Assembly (NCBI GenBank): GCA_013127575.1
Contig: CP053418.1
Location: forward strand, 682,001 to 746,000
Length of the DNA: 64,000 bases
Source of the DNA: Ramlibacter terrae
Lineage (GTDB): Bacteria; Pseudomonadota; Gammaproteobacteria; Burkholderiales; Burkholderiaceae_C
Reading direction: 5' to 3'
Shown: in pieces, positions 1-10,602 of the stretch
Layout of the letters: the number at the start of each line of letters is the position of its first letter
Numbering within the stretch: the stretch's first letter is position 1
Notes under the pieces: generated by a model
The model's database searches: none
Told to the model about the DNA's origin: nothing
The model's input: only the letters and a program-made list of their open reading frames with translations
Made by a program: the position numbers and the translations under genes

Positions 1-679
1 TCGTAGACCTTGAGCGAATCGATGAAGGCGAGCGGCAGTTCGAGCCCGTCGATCATGCCCTGCTGCACCGCGGTGAAGGTCTCGCCCCGGGGCAGCGGCA
101 CGGCGGAACCGCCGAGCGAATTGAACATGTCGATGAACACGGGGTTCTGCATCACGCGGAACTTCACGCCGGCCACGTCGCCCGGGTTCTGGATCGGCTT
201 CTTGTTGTTGATCATGTTGCGGAAGCCCGCTTCCATGTAGCCGAGGACCACGATGCCCTTGGCGTCCAGGCGCTTCGACATCTCTGGCCGACCTTGCCGT
301 CGAGCACCTTGCGCGCCTGCGCCTCGCTGGCATACAGGAAGGGCAAGTCGTTGAGCTGGAACGCGGGTTCGAGCTGCGCCACGACGGCGTTGGTGATGAT
401 GGCCGCATCGACGGTGCCGAAGCGCAGGCCTTCCATCATCGGCTTCTCGTCGCCGAGCTGCCGGTTCGGGAACAGCTGCACTTCGATCGTGCCCTTGCTG
501 GCCGCCTCGACGGCGTCCTTGAAGGCGTGCGCGCCGATCGCGGACGGATCCTGTGCGCTGTCGGCGGTGGCCCAGCCCAGCTTGATCACGGTCTTGGCGG
601 GCTGCGCCAGCGCGGCCGGCGCAACGGCCAGCAGCGCGGCGGAGGCGAGGCACATCGAGAGGAAGGTCTTGCGGAACAT
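1..679 (-). CDS. TRAP transporter substrate-binding protein, DctP family (3' end outside window)
   Basis: Periplasmic solute-binding protein of a tripartite ATP-independent transporter, which captures an organic acid for a DctQM permease. The protein starts MFRKTFLSMCLASAALL, a signal peptide ending near ALAQ, followed by a typical DctP body with QLGDEKPMMEGLRFGT and, near the window edge, PLPRGETFTAVQQGMIDG. The start is the ATG at 677-679, which overlaps the stop codon of the preceding amidohydrolase by one base, so the gene is the last visible member of the catabolic operon. A one-base deletion near 286 (VGQ|EMSKRL lost; CCAGG read as CCAG) shifts the frame. This is a second binding protein in addition to the one at the head of the operon. 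The ligand is unknown; the neighbours suggest a lactone or carboxylic acid. Confidence 0.85.
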
Positions 680-1501
680 CACGTTGTCTCCTTGGGGAAT
701 TGGTAGAGGCGCGCCGGGTTGGCGACCAGCACCTGCTCGCGCAGGGCGGTATCGGGCAGCCATTCGCCGGCCGGGGCGGCCAGCCGTGCGTCGGTCGGAA
801 CCGGATTCGGGCTCGTCGGGTGCGGCCAGTCGGTGCCCCACACCACCGGCGCGCGTTGGCGCCGGTGAGGGCTTCCGCCAGTCGCTGCACGTTCGGGTCG
901 CCGTGGCTGGTGGCGGAAATGCGGTAGGGCGCGGACAGCTTGACCCGGTGCGGCCCTCGCGCAGTTGCGCGAGCAGGTTGGCGAAACCGGCGCTGGGCCG
1001 CAGCGCCACCGCCTCGTGGTGGCCGATGTGGTCGACCACCACTTCGATGCCGAGCGCCAGCGCCTGCGCCACCAGTTCCGGCCGCTCCGCGACGTCGACC
1101 AGCAACTGCAGGTGCCAGCCGAACGGCTTGACCTTGGCGACGATGCGCTCAAGCGTCTTCGGCTCCGGGCCGCCGCCGAAGATGGTGGTGATGCGGGTGC
1201 CGCGCGCGCCCAGCGCGTGCCAGCGCGCGATGTCGTCGTCGGGCGTGTCGGGCGAAACCACGGCCACGCCGCGGATGCGCCCCGGGTGCGCGCCCGGGAT
1301 CTCCTCGAAGCTGCGGTGGTCGCCGCCGAAGACGGTCGGATGCACCAGCACGCTGCGCGCGATGCCGTTGGCTGCGCACATGGCGAGGTAGTCGGCCAGC
1401 GTGGCGTCGGCTGGCGTGTAGTGCCGCTGCGGCGCGTAGGGGTAACGCGCCGCGTCGAACACGTGGAAGTGGCAGTCGCAGGAACCGGCGGGCAGCGTCA
1501 T
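679..1501 (-). CDS. amidohydrolase, 2-pyrone-4,6-dicarboxylate lactonase-like (Amidohydro_2)
   Basis: Metal-dependent hydrolase of the amidohydrolase superfamily, closest in style to LigI-like lactonases. The N-terminal CDCHFHVFD carries the HxH metal motif and the C-terminal WGTDWPHP carries the catalytic Asp. In between, VVDHIGHHEA supplies another conserved histidine region. The ATG at 1499-1501 overlaps the stop of the upstream reductase (ATGA), and its own TGA overlaps the next ATG, so translation is tightly coupled. Two one-base deletions break the frame: near 944 (RTWVKLSAPYR expected, CCTGG read as CCGG) and near 846 (ARLVVWGTD expected). It probably hydrolyses a cyclic ester or carboxylate intermediate brought in by the TRAP system; the exact substrate cannot be read from sequence. 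Confidence 0.8.
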
Positions 1502-2553
1502 GTTCCTACCACCTGTTGCAGCAGGTCCGGGCTCGGTTGCAGCTCGCCACGCTCGATGCGCTGGATGACGTCCACCACGCGCTGGTGGACCGCGACGTCG
1601 ACGCCGACCTCGGCGCCGCGCCGCGCTACCAGGCCGTTGATGTCGTCGACCTCGGTGCGGCGGCCCTTCAGGATGTCCTGGCCCATCGAAGGCCGCTGGG
1701 CGTCGCTGCGCCCGTGCGCCACTTCCATGATCATCGCGGTGATCGCGTCGAGCGCCGCCGGGTCTTCTTCCGCCCGCGCCAGCAGGTCGAGGTCGAGCCC
1801 GCCCACCGGCTCCAGCGCCAGCCCCAGCGCGCGGCCGACGCGCACGCAGGAACTGCCCAGGCGGATGCTGAGCGTGCGCGAGACGTCGTTGGTGTCGCGC
1901 TGCCGACCGGTCATGCCGGTGAAGGCGCAGACGCCGTTGCGCATCGCGTTGATGGTCAGCTTGGACCAGCGCTCGCCCCACAGGTTGGTCGTCGCCTTGC
2001 AGGTGTCGCCGTGCGCCAGCAGGTGCGCCAGCATCTGCAGCCGCGGCGTGAGCTGCCCGTGCACTTCGCCCACGCGCATGCCCCATTTCTTCTCGTCGCC
2101 CAGCGGCGAGTTGCGCACGATGCGCCCCGGCGCCACCAGTTCGGCGGCCAGCGCGCTGACGGCGCAGCCGAGGGTGCGGCTCCAGCCGGCCACGCTCGCC
2201 ACCGCTTCTTCGTTGATGCCGTTCTGCAGCGACACCACGCACGCGGTCGGCGACAGATAGGGCAGGATCAGCTGCGTCGCCCACTTGGTGTCGTAGGACT
2301 TCACGGCGATGAAAGCGACGTCGAACGGCTGCTCGCGCGCCAGCTGCGGCACGTCGCAGATGTGCAGCGCGCGCACCGGCGTCTCGACCGAGCCGGCGCC
2401 ATTCATGCCACTGACCGAGAGGCCGTTGGCGCGCATGGCCTCGACGTGTTCCGGCCAAGCGTCGACCAGCGTGGTGGCTACGCCGCCCGCGGTCAAGTGT
2501 GCTCCCAAGTAGCCGCCGACCGCGCCGGCGCCGACGATGACGACCCGGGTCAT
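1498..2553 (-). CDS. ketopantoate reductase family protein (ApbA/PanE-like)
   Basis: NAD(P)-dependent 2-hydroxyacid dehydrogenase of the ApbA/PanE family, 351 residues, uninterrupted. The N-terminus has the Rossmann motif VVIVGAGAVGGYLGAHL (GxGxxG). The middle has FIAVKSYDT and SLQNGINEE, and the helical C-terminal domain contains the family motif KLTINAMRNG. The ATG at 2551-2553 overlaps the stop of the SMP-30 gene, and the TGA at 1498-1500 overlaps the next start. In this context it is more likely a catabolic reductase acting on a branched 2-oxo or 2-hydroxy acid than the pantothenate biosynthetic PanE. The family is certain; the substrate is not. Confidence 0.85.
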   Translation of the reverse strand: MTRVVIVGAGAVGGYLGAHLTAGGVATTLVDAWPEHVEAMRANGLSVSGMNGAGSVETPVRALHICDVPQLAREQPFDVAFIAVKSYDTKWATQLILPYLSPTACVVSLQNGINEEAVASVAGWSRTLGCAVSALAAELVAPGRIVRNSPLGDEKKWGMRVGEVHGQLTPRLQMLAHLLAHGDTCKATTNLWGERWSKLTINAMRNGVCAFTGMTGRQRDTNDVSRTLSIRLGSSCVRVGRALGLALEPVGGLDLDLLARAEEDPAALDAITAMIMEVAHGRSDAQRPSMGQDILKGRRTEVDDINGLVARRGAEVGVDVAVHQRVVDVIQRIERGELQPSPDLLQQVVGT

Positions 2554-3477
2554 GCCTTGGCCTCCGCATGCGAATACATGGCGCGGCCGGCGACCGGCAC
2601 GCGCGCCGTGAAGAGGGTGCCGCTGCGCGACTCGATCATGTGCAGCGTGCGGCCGTCCGGGCCGCCGTACGCGCAGTTGGTGGTGTAGAGGCCCGAGGGC
2701 GAGTCGATGCGGTACAGCGGTTCGCCGCGCGGGCTGAACAGCCACACGGCGCCGAAGCCGACGTGGCACACCGCGAGGCCGCCTTCCGCGTCGAGCGCGA
2801 TGCCGTCCGGCCCGCCCCCGCCCGACATCTGGATGTAGACGCCGACCTTGGTGGCGGTGCCGTCGTCCATCAGCGGCACGCGCCAGATGGCGTTGTCGCG
2901 GGTGGCGGCGAGGTACACGGCCGTCTCGTCGAGGTTCATCACCAGTCCGTTCGGGCTCGGCACGCCCTTGAGCACGACGTCGAGCTGGCCCGACGGCTTC
3001 ATCCGGAACAGGCGGCCGGTGGCATCGTGCAGGCCGGTCTGGCCCCTGGTCGGTGAAGTAGAGGTCGCCGTTGGAGGCGAAGAACAGGTCGTTGCAGCCC
3101 TTGAAGCTTTCCAGCCGGGCGCGCTCCACGTACGGTTCGACGCGGCCGGTGCGCGGGTCCAGCACCATGATGCCGCGGCGGTAGTCGGCGATGAAGGCGC
3201 GGCCGTCCGGGTGGAACTTCAGCCCGTTCGGCTCGCCGTCGTATTCGGCCGCGAGCTCGACGCCGCCTTGCGGGTCGATGCGGAAGATGCGGCCCCGGGG
3301 AATGTCGACGACCCACAGGTTGCCGTCGCGGTCGAACGAAGGCCCTTCCGGGAACACCGGCGCCGGCGCGCCGTGCAGCTGGGTGGTGGCCCACAGGCTC
3401 TTGCGGCCGGTGACGTGGAAGCGGTCGGGGATGCGGGTGAAGACCTCGGCCTTCAGTCTTTCGGGAGGTGCGAACAT
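2550..3477 (-). CDS. SMP-30/gluconolactonase family protein
   Basis: Six-bladed beta-propeller lactonase of the SMP-30/LRE family, expected to open a sugar or aldonic acid lactone. Conserved metal-ligand segments are visible: FPEGPSFDRDGNLWVVD (N-terminal Glu), GCNDLFFASNGDLYFTD, SPNGLVMN (Asn) and GPDGIALDAEGG (Asp). The ATG at 3475-3477 lies 12 bases after the stop of the TRAP large subunit and the TGA overlaps the reductase start. An inserted base near 3044 (CCAGG read as CCAGGG, after TDQG) breaks the frame; the other parts are collinear. Together with the amidohydrolase it gives the operon two hydrolases for cyclic esters. Confidence 0.85.
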
Positions 3478-3489
3478 CAGGACTCCAAA

Positions 3490-4794
3490 TCAGCCGCCCG
3501 ACACGTGGCTCGGCAGCCAGAGCGCGAGCCCCGGCCACGCCACCAGCATCAGCAGCAGCACGAACATCAGCAGGTGGAACGGCACGGTGCCCATGACCAC
3601 GTCGGCCAGGCTGCCGCGTGAAATGCTCTGGATCACGAACAGGTTGATGCCGATCGGCGGCGTGATCTGCCCCATCTCGATGAACAGCACCACGATGATC
3701 CCGAACCACACCGGGTCGATGCCGTAGTTGGCCAGCAGCGGATAGAGCAGCGGCACGGTGATGACGATCATCCCGAGGCTTTCCACCAGCGCGCCGAGCG
3801 CGGTGAACAGGATCAGCAGGGCGATGAAGAACTCCGCCTTGCTCAGGTTCAGGCCGACGATGAACTTCGTGACCTCTTCGCCGACGCCGGCATAACTCAT
3901 GGCGTACGAGAAGATGAAGGCCGCGTAGGTGATGAACAGGATGTTGCTCACCATCAGCGTCGAGCGTTTCAGGCACAGCTTGAACTCGCCCCGGGAGAGG
4001 CTGCCGAACATCCGCGCGATCACCAGAGCGAAGATGCAGCCGGCCGCCGCCGCTTCCGTGGGCGTGGCGATGCCGGTGTAGATCGCGCCCATGATGCCGA
4101 GGATCAGCAGCATGAACGGCACCACGTCGACCAGCGCGCGCAGCACCATGGCCCGTGTCAGCTCGCCTTCCTCGCGCGGGGCGATGCCGGGCTTGAGCAG
4201 GGCGGTGACCGCCGGGTAGGCCATGAACATCAGCGTCAGCACGATGCCCGGGACCACGCCCGCCATGAACAGCTTCGCGACCGAGGTCTCGGTGAAGGTG
4301 GCATAGACGATCATCGCGATCGACGGCGGGATCAGGATGCCCAGCGTGCCGCCGGCCGCCAGCGAGCCGGGCGACAGGCGCTTGTCGTAGCCGCGCGCGT
4401 GCAGTTGCGGCAAGGCGACCTTGCCGATGGCCGCCGCGGTGGCGATGCTCGAGCCGCTGACGGCCGCGAACACCGCGCAGCCCGCGATGTTGGTCTGCAG
4501 CAGCCCGCCCGGCACCTTGCGCACCAGCTGCGACAGGCCGCCGTAGACGCGCAGCCCGAGGCCGCTGCCCTGCAGGATCTCCGCCATCAGCACGAACAGC
4601 GGGATCGAGGTGAGCGTGTACGCATCCATGCTGCCCCAGCTGGCCAGCCCGAGCCCGTGCAGCGCGGGGATGCCGCCTTGCAGGTACAGGTAGACCACGC
4701 CGGGCAGCAGGATCGCGAACGGCACCGACATGCCGACGCCCAGCAGCCCGATGAACAGGATGAAGATGAAGACGATCTGGTAGTCGCCGAACAT
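3490..4794 (-). CDS. dctM: TRAP transporter large permease subunit
   Basis: Large integral-membrane subunit of the TRAP transporter, which uses the sodium-motive force to import the bound solute. 434 residues, intact, with about 12 hydrophobic segments. The family signatures GGTLGILIPPSIAMIVYA and the C-terminal EMGQITPPIGINLFVI are present. The ATG at 4792-4794 overlaps the TGA of dctQ, the usual DctQ-DctM coupling. It has no indel, which makes it a useful in-frame control for the damaged genes around it. Confidence 0.93.
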   Translation of the reverse strand: MFGDYQIVFIFILFIGLLGVGMSVPFAILLPGVVYLYLQGGIPALHGLGLASWGSMDAYTLTSIPLFVLMAEILQGSGLGLRVYGGLSQLVRKVPGGLLQTNIAGCAVFAAVSGSSIATAAAIGKVALPQLHARGYDKRLSPGSLAAGGTLGILIPPSIAMIVYATFTETSVAKLFMAGVVPGIVLTLMFMAYPAVTALLKPGIAPREEGELTRAMVLRALVDVVPFMLLILGIMGAIYTGIATPTEAAAAGCIFALVIARMFGSLSRGEFKLCLKRSTLMVSNILFITYAAFIFSYAMSYAGVGEEVTKFIVGLNLSKAEFFIALLILFTALGALVESLGMIVITVPLLYPLLANYGIDPVWFGIIVVLFIEMGQITPPIGINLFVIQSISRGSLADVVMGTVPFHLLMFVLLLMLVAWPGLALWLPSHVSGG

Positions 4795-5354
4795 CACGCG
4801 GCCTCCCCGTCGCGGACGGCGCGGATGCGGCGCCAGTCGGCGGCCAGCGTGCGCAGCAGCGCCCAGCACAGCACCGCGGTGCCGATCGGCATGGTCAGGC
4901 GCGGCACCCACAGCGGCGTCATCAGGCTGGTGGCGGCGACGTCGCCCTGCTTCCACGTGATCCACTCGAAGCGGACCATCTCGGCGCACAGCACGGCGGC
5001 CACGCAGAGCGCGGCGGCGTCGAACGCCAGCCGCAACCACGCGCGGCCGGTGGGGGACAGCTTGTTCTCGATGAAGTGCACGCGGTGGTAGGCGTGCAGC
5101 AGCTGGCCGGAGCCCAGCGCCAGGAAGGTGATCGCCACCAGCGCGTAGCCGCCCAGCTCGTTGCTGAACTGGATCGACCAGCCGAAGGCGCTGCGCACCA
5201 CCATCTCGGCGCCCATCATCACCACGAGGCCGACCACCAGCCATTCGCTCACGATCCGGCATGCGGCGGCCGCCCAGCCCTCGGAGGGGCTGAAGCGGTC
5301 GGCGTCGGCGCCGTCGAAGTCGATGCTGCCGGTGTCGCCGGACACGCCCGCCAT
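4794..5354 (-). CDS. dctQ: TRAP transporter small permease subunit
   Basis: Small four-helix membrane subunit (DctQ) that assembles with DctM. 186 residues; hydrophobic segments around WLVVGLVVMMGAEMVV, GGYALVAITFLALGSG, AFDAAALCVAAVLCAEM and the C-terminal IGTAVLCWALL. It has a cytoplasmic N-terminal extension of about 35 polar residues. The start at 5352-5354 lies two bases after the stop of the upstream binding protein and the stop overlaps dctM. Intact as assembled. Confidence 0.88.
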   Translation of the reverse strand: MAGVSGDTGSIDFDGADADRFSPSEGWAAAACRIVSEWLVVGLVVMMGAEMVVRSAFGWSIQFSNELGGYALVAITFLALGSGQLLHAYHRVHFIENKLSPTGRAWLRLAFDAAALCVAAVLCAEMVRFEWITWKQGDVAATSLMTPLWVPRLTMPIGTAVLCWALLRTLAADWRRIRAVRDGEAA

Positions 5355-5355
5355 G

Positions 5356-6351
5356 TCAGCGGCCCACGGCGGTGCGGACCTTCTGCAGCGCTTCGCGCGC
5401 GGCGGGGCGCTTCTCGCCCCATTCCTTCCAGTACGGCGTGATGCGGCGTTCGGCCTCGGCCAGGTCGGCCGCGCTCGGCTCCGTCACCACCATGCCGCCC
5501 GCGGCCAGCTTGGCGGTCAGGTCCTTGTCCTCGGCCAGCATCGCCGCCGTCATCTTCGCGGTGTGCTCGTTCACCAGCGCCTGCACCTTGGCGCGCGTAT
5601 CGGGCGTGAGCTTGTCCCACGCGTCCTTGTTCACCATGATCAGCGAGTCGACGAAGCTCACGTTCAGGCGGTAGCTGTACTTGAGCAGGTCGCGCCAGAC
5701 GTAGCCGTAGCCCGAGCTCGCGGTCAGCGCGCCGTCGATCACGCCGCGGTCGAGGCCGGCGGCCACTTCGGAGGTGCCGAGCGTGACGGGGATGCCGCCC
5801 AGCAGCTTGATGAACTCGGCCTGCTCGGGCGACACGACGCGGATCTTCTGGCCGGCGATGTCGGCCAGCGAGGTCATCTTCTTCTTCGACCAGAACACGT
5901 TCTCCGGGAAGATGTAGCGGCCCAGCAGCACGATGTTGCGCTTGGCGAATTCGGGCCGCAGGTATTCCGACTGCACGTCCAGGCCTTCTCGAAGTCGGCG
6001 CGCCGGGCAGGAACATCGGCAGCCGCACGATGCCGCCCACCGGCACGCTGCCCACGAAGAAGGCGTCGTCGCCCATCTGCACCACGTTGTCGCCGACGGC
6101 CTGCGTGATGTTGGTGGCCGCGATCGGCAGCGTGCCGCCAGGTTCAGGCGGATCTGCAGCTGGCCCTGCGTCGCCTTCTGCACGTCCTCGATCATGGCGT
6201 TGAGGCCCTTCACCGCGGTGACCGTGGCCACGGCGTTGTAGGTGTAGGCGCGCCAGTTGTCGGCGGCCGCTGCGCCGGCGGTGGCCAGCAGGGCGGCGAC
6301 GGCGAGGCAGGCGGCGCCGGCGCGGCGGGCGAAGGGGGCGGGCAAGGCCAT
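5356..6351 (-). CDS. TRAP transporter substrate-binding protein (operon head)
   Basis: Periplasmic DctP-family binding protein, first gene of the operon. MALPAPFARRAGAACLAVAAL is followed by an AAAADN signal cleavage region, then the family body with VFWSKKKMTSLADIAGQKIRV and GLDRGVIDGALTASSGYGY. I chose the ATG at 6349-6351 because GGGAGA precedes it by about eight bases; an in-frame ATG at 6384 lacks this. Frame breaks lie near 6137 (NLGGTLPIAATNI expected, a G lost at CCTGG) and near 5985-6000 (PGADFEKGLDVQ expected, apparently two errors). It differs from the other binding protein at the end of the operon, so the two may recognise different ligands. Confidence 0.85.
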   Translation of the reverse strand: MALPAPFARRAGAACLAVAALLATAGAAAADNWRAYTYNAVATVTAVKGLNAMIEDVQKATQGQLQIRLNLAARCRSRPPTSRRPSATTWCRWATTPSSWAACRWAASCGCRCSCPARRLREGLDVQSEYLRPEFAKRNIVLLGRYIFPENVFWSKKKMTSLADIAGQKIRVVSPEQAEFIKLLGGIPVTLGTSEVAAGLDRGVIDGALTASSGYGYVWRDLLKYSYRLNVSFVDSLIMVNKDAWDKLTPDTRAKVQALVNEHTAKMTAAMLAEDKDLTAKLAAGGMVVTEPSAADLAEAERRITPYWKEWGEKRPAAREALQKVRTAVGR

Positions 6352-6527
6352 GGGATGTCTCCCGGTGGTTGGATTCCCGCCCATGCGCCAAGCGCAGGCA
6401 GGCTGGCGCGTAAGTTAGCCGCTGGTGCTCCACGCCGAGAAGGGCTGCGCGCGCAGTCGTTTCACATGTTGAACTTTCGGCCCGGGGTGGCGGCTGGCCC
6501 CGCTGCGGCTAATATCCGGCCAAACCC

Positions 6528-9500
6528 ATGGACCACACCCCACCCCCACCCCCCTCTCTCCCGGGGAAGTCGCTGGCTGGGAGGGTGAGCTGGCGCAGCA
6601 CGCGGCGCTGCTCGATGGGGTCGAGGTCGCGATGTGCGCGTTCGACCTGCAGGACTGCGCCGTCGCGTGGAACCGCACCTTCCTGCGCCTGTTCCCGGAG
6701 CATGAAGGCCACATCCGTGCGGGCGAGCCGTACCGCGAGAACCTGCGGCGCTTCTATGCGAACCGGCTGGCATCCGCGGAGATGGGCGACCGGACGCCTA
6801 CGTCGCGGCCGGCGTCGCGCGCCAGCAGGCGGCCCCCGCGCCCTACGAGCTGGAACACGCGGGCGGGCGCCTGCTGGCCGCCTCGACCGTCATCCCGGGC
6901 CGTGGCCGCATCCGGTGTGGCGGCCCCTGCAGCCGCTGCAGCCGCGGCCGGCGCAGGACGTCCCCTTCGCTCCCGGCCTCGGCCGCGACCTGCTGGAGCG
7001 CGTGCCGGTGGCGCTGCTGGTGTGCGGCCGCGACGGGCGCATCCTCTGGACCAACACCGCCTTCCGCCAGCTCTCCGGCCTGTACAACCTGGCGCAGGTG
7101 GCGGGTGTGCGACGCTGGAGCAGCTGTATGCCGAGGTGTGGCGCCTGAGCGGCGCGTCCAGCGACGTGCGCCACCACCACGGCGCCGCCACGCTGGCCGA
7201 GAACCTGCGGCTGGCCGGCGACTCGTTCGAGCTGCCGCTGCCGCAGGGCGGCTACTGCCGCGTGCTGGCGCGGCCGGCGGGCGAGGGCGCGGTGTTCTAT
7301 GCGCTGATCGACGTGTCGGCGCTCAAGCGCTTCGAGGCGGCGTTGCAACTCACGCTCGACAACGCCGGCCGCGGCATCGTGCGCTACGACGCCACCGGCC
7401 GCGTCAAGCTGTTCAACCGGCAGGCGATCGAGCTGCTGGAGCTGCCCGAGGGCCTGCTCTCGGACACGGCCACCATGGAAGACGTGATGCGCTTCCAGGC
7501 GCAGCGCGGTGACCCCGGCGGCATCGAAGGCCTGCCGCAGACCGGATCGCCGCTGGAGCAGCTGTTCATGCCCGGCCGCTACCTGCGGCGCAACCTCGCG
7601 GGCCGGGTGCTCGAGGTCACCACCCGCACGCTGCCCGACGGCGGCGCCGTGCGCACCTACACCGACGTCACCGACTACGTGGAGGCGCAGGGCGCGCTCG
7701 GCGAGAAGAGCCGCGCGCTGCGGATCACGCTGGAGAGCATGGACCGGGGCCTGTCGGTGATCGACTCGCAGGGCCGGCTGGTGTTCTGGAACCCGCGCTA
7801 CCGGGAGCTGCTCGGCTTCCCCGACGAACTGCTCGCCAACCAGCCGACGATGGAAAGGCTGGTGCGCTTCCAGACCGAGCGCGGCGACTTCGGTCCCGAC
7901 TTCGAGTACGTCAACGCGGTGGCGCGGCGCTACGTCGCGGTGGGCGACAAGGTGGCGCCGGTGAAGGGCCCCGAAAGCTACCTGCGCAAGACCCGCGACG
8001 GCCGCACGCTCGAAGTGATCACGCGGCCGCTGCCCGACGGCGGCGTGGTGCGCACCTTCACCGACCTGACCGCGTACGTTCAGTCGAAGGAGGCGCTGGC
8101 CACCAGCCAGGCGCAGCTCAGCGCGCTGGTGCGCAACCTGCCCGACCGCGTGTGGCTCAAGGACGCCGACGGCGTCTTCGTGCTGTCGAACCCGGCGCAC
8201 CAGCGGCACCACAAGATGGACGAGTCGGTGATCCTCGGGCGCACCGCCGGCGACCTGTTCGGCACGCAGGCCGACGAGCGCCAGCGCGCCACCGACCTGC
8301 AGGCGATGGCGTCGGACACGCCGATCTCCTTCGAGTACCACGACTTCGGGCCCGACGGCGAGCTGCGCTGCGCCGAGGTGGTGAAGGTGGCGATGCGCGA
8401 CGAGCAGGGCCAGTGCACCGGCGTGCTGGGCATCGCCCACGACATCACGGCGCGCAAGCGGCAGGAGGTGGCGCTGATCCGCGCGAAGGAAGAAGCGCAG
8501 GAGGCGAGCGGCGCCAAGACGCGCTTCCTCTCCAGCATGAGCCACGAGATCCGCACGCCGATGAACGCGATCCTGGGCATGCTCACGCTGCTGCGCGGCA
8601 GCGGGCTCAATCCGCGCCAGCAGGACTACGCGGCCAAGGCGCAGGGCGCGGCGGTGTCGCTGCTCGGGCTGCTCAACGACATCCTCGATTTCTCCAAGAT
8701 CGAGGCCGGCAAGATGACGCTGGACCGGCGGCCCTTCTCGCTCGAGTCGGTGCTGGCGGACCTGTCGGTGATCCTTTCGAGCAACGTCGGCGAGCGCGAG
8801 ATCGAGGTGCTGTACGACCTCGACCCGCAGGTGCCCGACGCGCTGGTCGGCGACGACATGCGGCTGCGCCAGATCCTCATCAACCCGGGCGGCAACGCCG
8901 TCAAGTTCACCGAACGCGGCGAGGTCGTCATCCGCACGCTGCTGGTCGACCGCGACGCGGAGTCGGCGACGGTGGAGTTCTCCGTGGAAGACACCGGCAT
9001 CGGCATCACGCCCGAGCAGCAGGAGCGGCTGTTCGCCGACTACGTGCAGGCCTCGGGCGACACCACGCGGCAGTTCGGCGGCACGGGCCTCGGCCTCGGC
9101 ATCTGCCGCCGGCTGACCGAGCTCATGGACTCGCGGCTGCAGGTGGCGAGCACGCCGCGGGTCGGCAGCCGCTTCTGGTTCGCGGTGCGGCTGCCCGTCG
9201 CGCCGACGGCCGAGGACGCATCGGCGGTGCAGCCGGGTGCGCGCGTGCTGGTCGTCGACGACAACCCCCATGCCCGCGACGTGCTGGCGGCGCTGTGCCA
9301 CGCGGCCGGCTGGCGCGCCGAGACGGCGGCCGACGGCGAGCAGGCCGTGACCGTGGTGCAGCAGGCGGCGGCGATGGGCATGGCCTACGACGCGGTGTTC
9401 GTCGACTGGCTGATGCCGCGCGTGGACGGCTGGGAGACCTGCGCCCGCATCCGCTCGCTGGCGCTGCCGGCGCGCACGCCGCTGGTGGTGATGGTCACGG

Positions 9501-10414
9501 GCCGGGGGCGCGACCTGGTGGAGCAGCGGCCCGGCCACGAGCAGGCGCTGCTCGATGGCTACCTTGTCAAGCCCGTCACGCCCGGCATGCTGCGCGAGGC
9601 GCTGCGGCGCGCGCGCTCCGCGCCCGACGCCGCGGCTGCGTCCGCCGTGCCGGCCGTGCCGCAGGCGCTCGCCGGGCTGCGCCTGCTGCTGGCCGAAGAC
9701 AACGAGGTCAACCAGCAGATCGCGGTGGAACTCCTCTCGCGGCGCGGGGCCGAGGTCGAAGTCGCGCCGAACGGCGCGGTGGCGGTGCAGCGGGTGGCCG
9801 ACGGCACGCATTTCGACGCCGTGCTGATGGACGTGCAGATGCCGGTGATGGACGGGCTCGATGCCACGCGCATGATCCGCCAGCTCCCGGGCCGGGCGGG
9901 CCTGCCGGTGATCGCCATGACCGCGAATGCGATGGACACCGACCGCGCCGCCTGCCTGGCGGCCGGCATGAACGACCACGTCGCCAAGCCCTTCGTGGTG
10001 GAGCTGGTGGTGCAGGTGGTGCTGCGCCACGTGCGCGGCATGGCGGAGCCGGTGGCGGCGGCGCCCGCCGCGCCTGCGCCGTCGTCGCTGCCGGTGTTCG
10101 ACCGGGCCGGCGCGCTCGAGCGGCTGGGCGACGACGAAAGCCTGCTGGAAGTGGTGCTGCGGGTGTTTCGCGGCAACCTGCAGACCGCCGCGCGCCAGAT
10201 CGAGAGCCCGGGCGCCAGTTCTTCCGAAGAGATGCGCCGCCTGTTCCATTCGGTCAAGGGCATGGCGGCGAACGTCGGCGCCGTGGCGCTGTCGGCCGTC
10301 GCGGCGGAAGCCGACCAGGCGCTGCGCGACGATCCGCAGGCGGCCGTCGAGCCCATGGCGCGCCGCGTGGGGGCGGCCATCGCCGAAGTGCAGCGGGCGC
10401 TGGACGCCGACTGA
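6528..10414 (+). CDS. multi-PAS hybrid sensor histidine kinase with two receiver domains and HPt
   Basis: Large phosphorelay sensor, roughly 1,300 residues, apparently cytoplasmic (no clear membrane helix). Order: several N-terminal PAS-like modules, two of them near-duplicates ending TxTxPDGGxVRTxTDxTxYV (residues about 370 and 500), one further PAS, then HisKA with SSMSHEIRTPMNAILGM (about 665), HATPase with the N-box NPGGNAVKFTERG (about 785) and GTGLGLGICRRL, REC1 (FVDWLMP), REC2 (LMDVQMPVMDG) and a C-terminal HPt with LFHSVKGMAAN (about 1237). Breaks near 6575, 6793 and 7110. Repairing GCCTGG at 6575 joins the body to the ATG at 6528, which I take as the start; otherwise ATG 6632 would serve. 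The N-box proline where leucine is usual is probably a CCTGG-to-CCCGG error. No response-regulator gene is adjacent. Confidence 0.88.
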
Positions 10415-10430
10415 ACCCCCAGACGCACGA

Positions 10431-10450
10431 AAGCCCGCCGAAGCGGGCTT
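10431..10450 (+). terminator. short hairpin after the hybrid kinase
   Basis: AAGCCCGC-cgaa-GCGGGCTT forms a perfect 8-bp stem with a 4-base loop 16 bases after the kinase stop. There is no U-run after it (TTAAGG follows), so it is at best a weak intrinsic terminator. Confidence 0.5.
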
Positions 10451-10602
10451 AAGGCGGCCCACGGGGGCGGCCTGCAGGCAGGGCCTGCGTAGAGCTATTT
10501 TGCACGACCTTCGCCATTTGTAAAGTCCCGGCCGGCGGGCGGGCGCGCGGCATCAAGAGATTCCTACAGAGCGCTCCCCGCTGCCGGGGCTACGCTGTGC
10601 CG

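Noticed and set aside
6890..10462. Very long open frame antisense to the hybrid kinase
   Set aside because: High-GC codon usage makes stop-free shadow frames; its translation is His/Arg/Ala-rich without any domain, while the plus strand encodes a canonical kinase.
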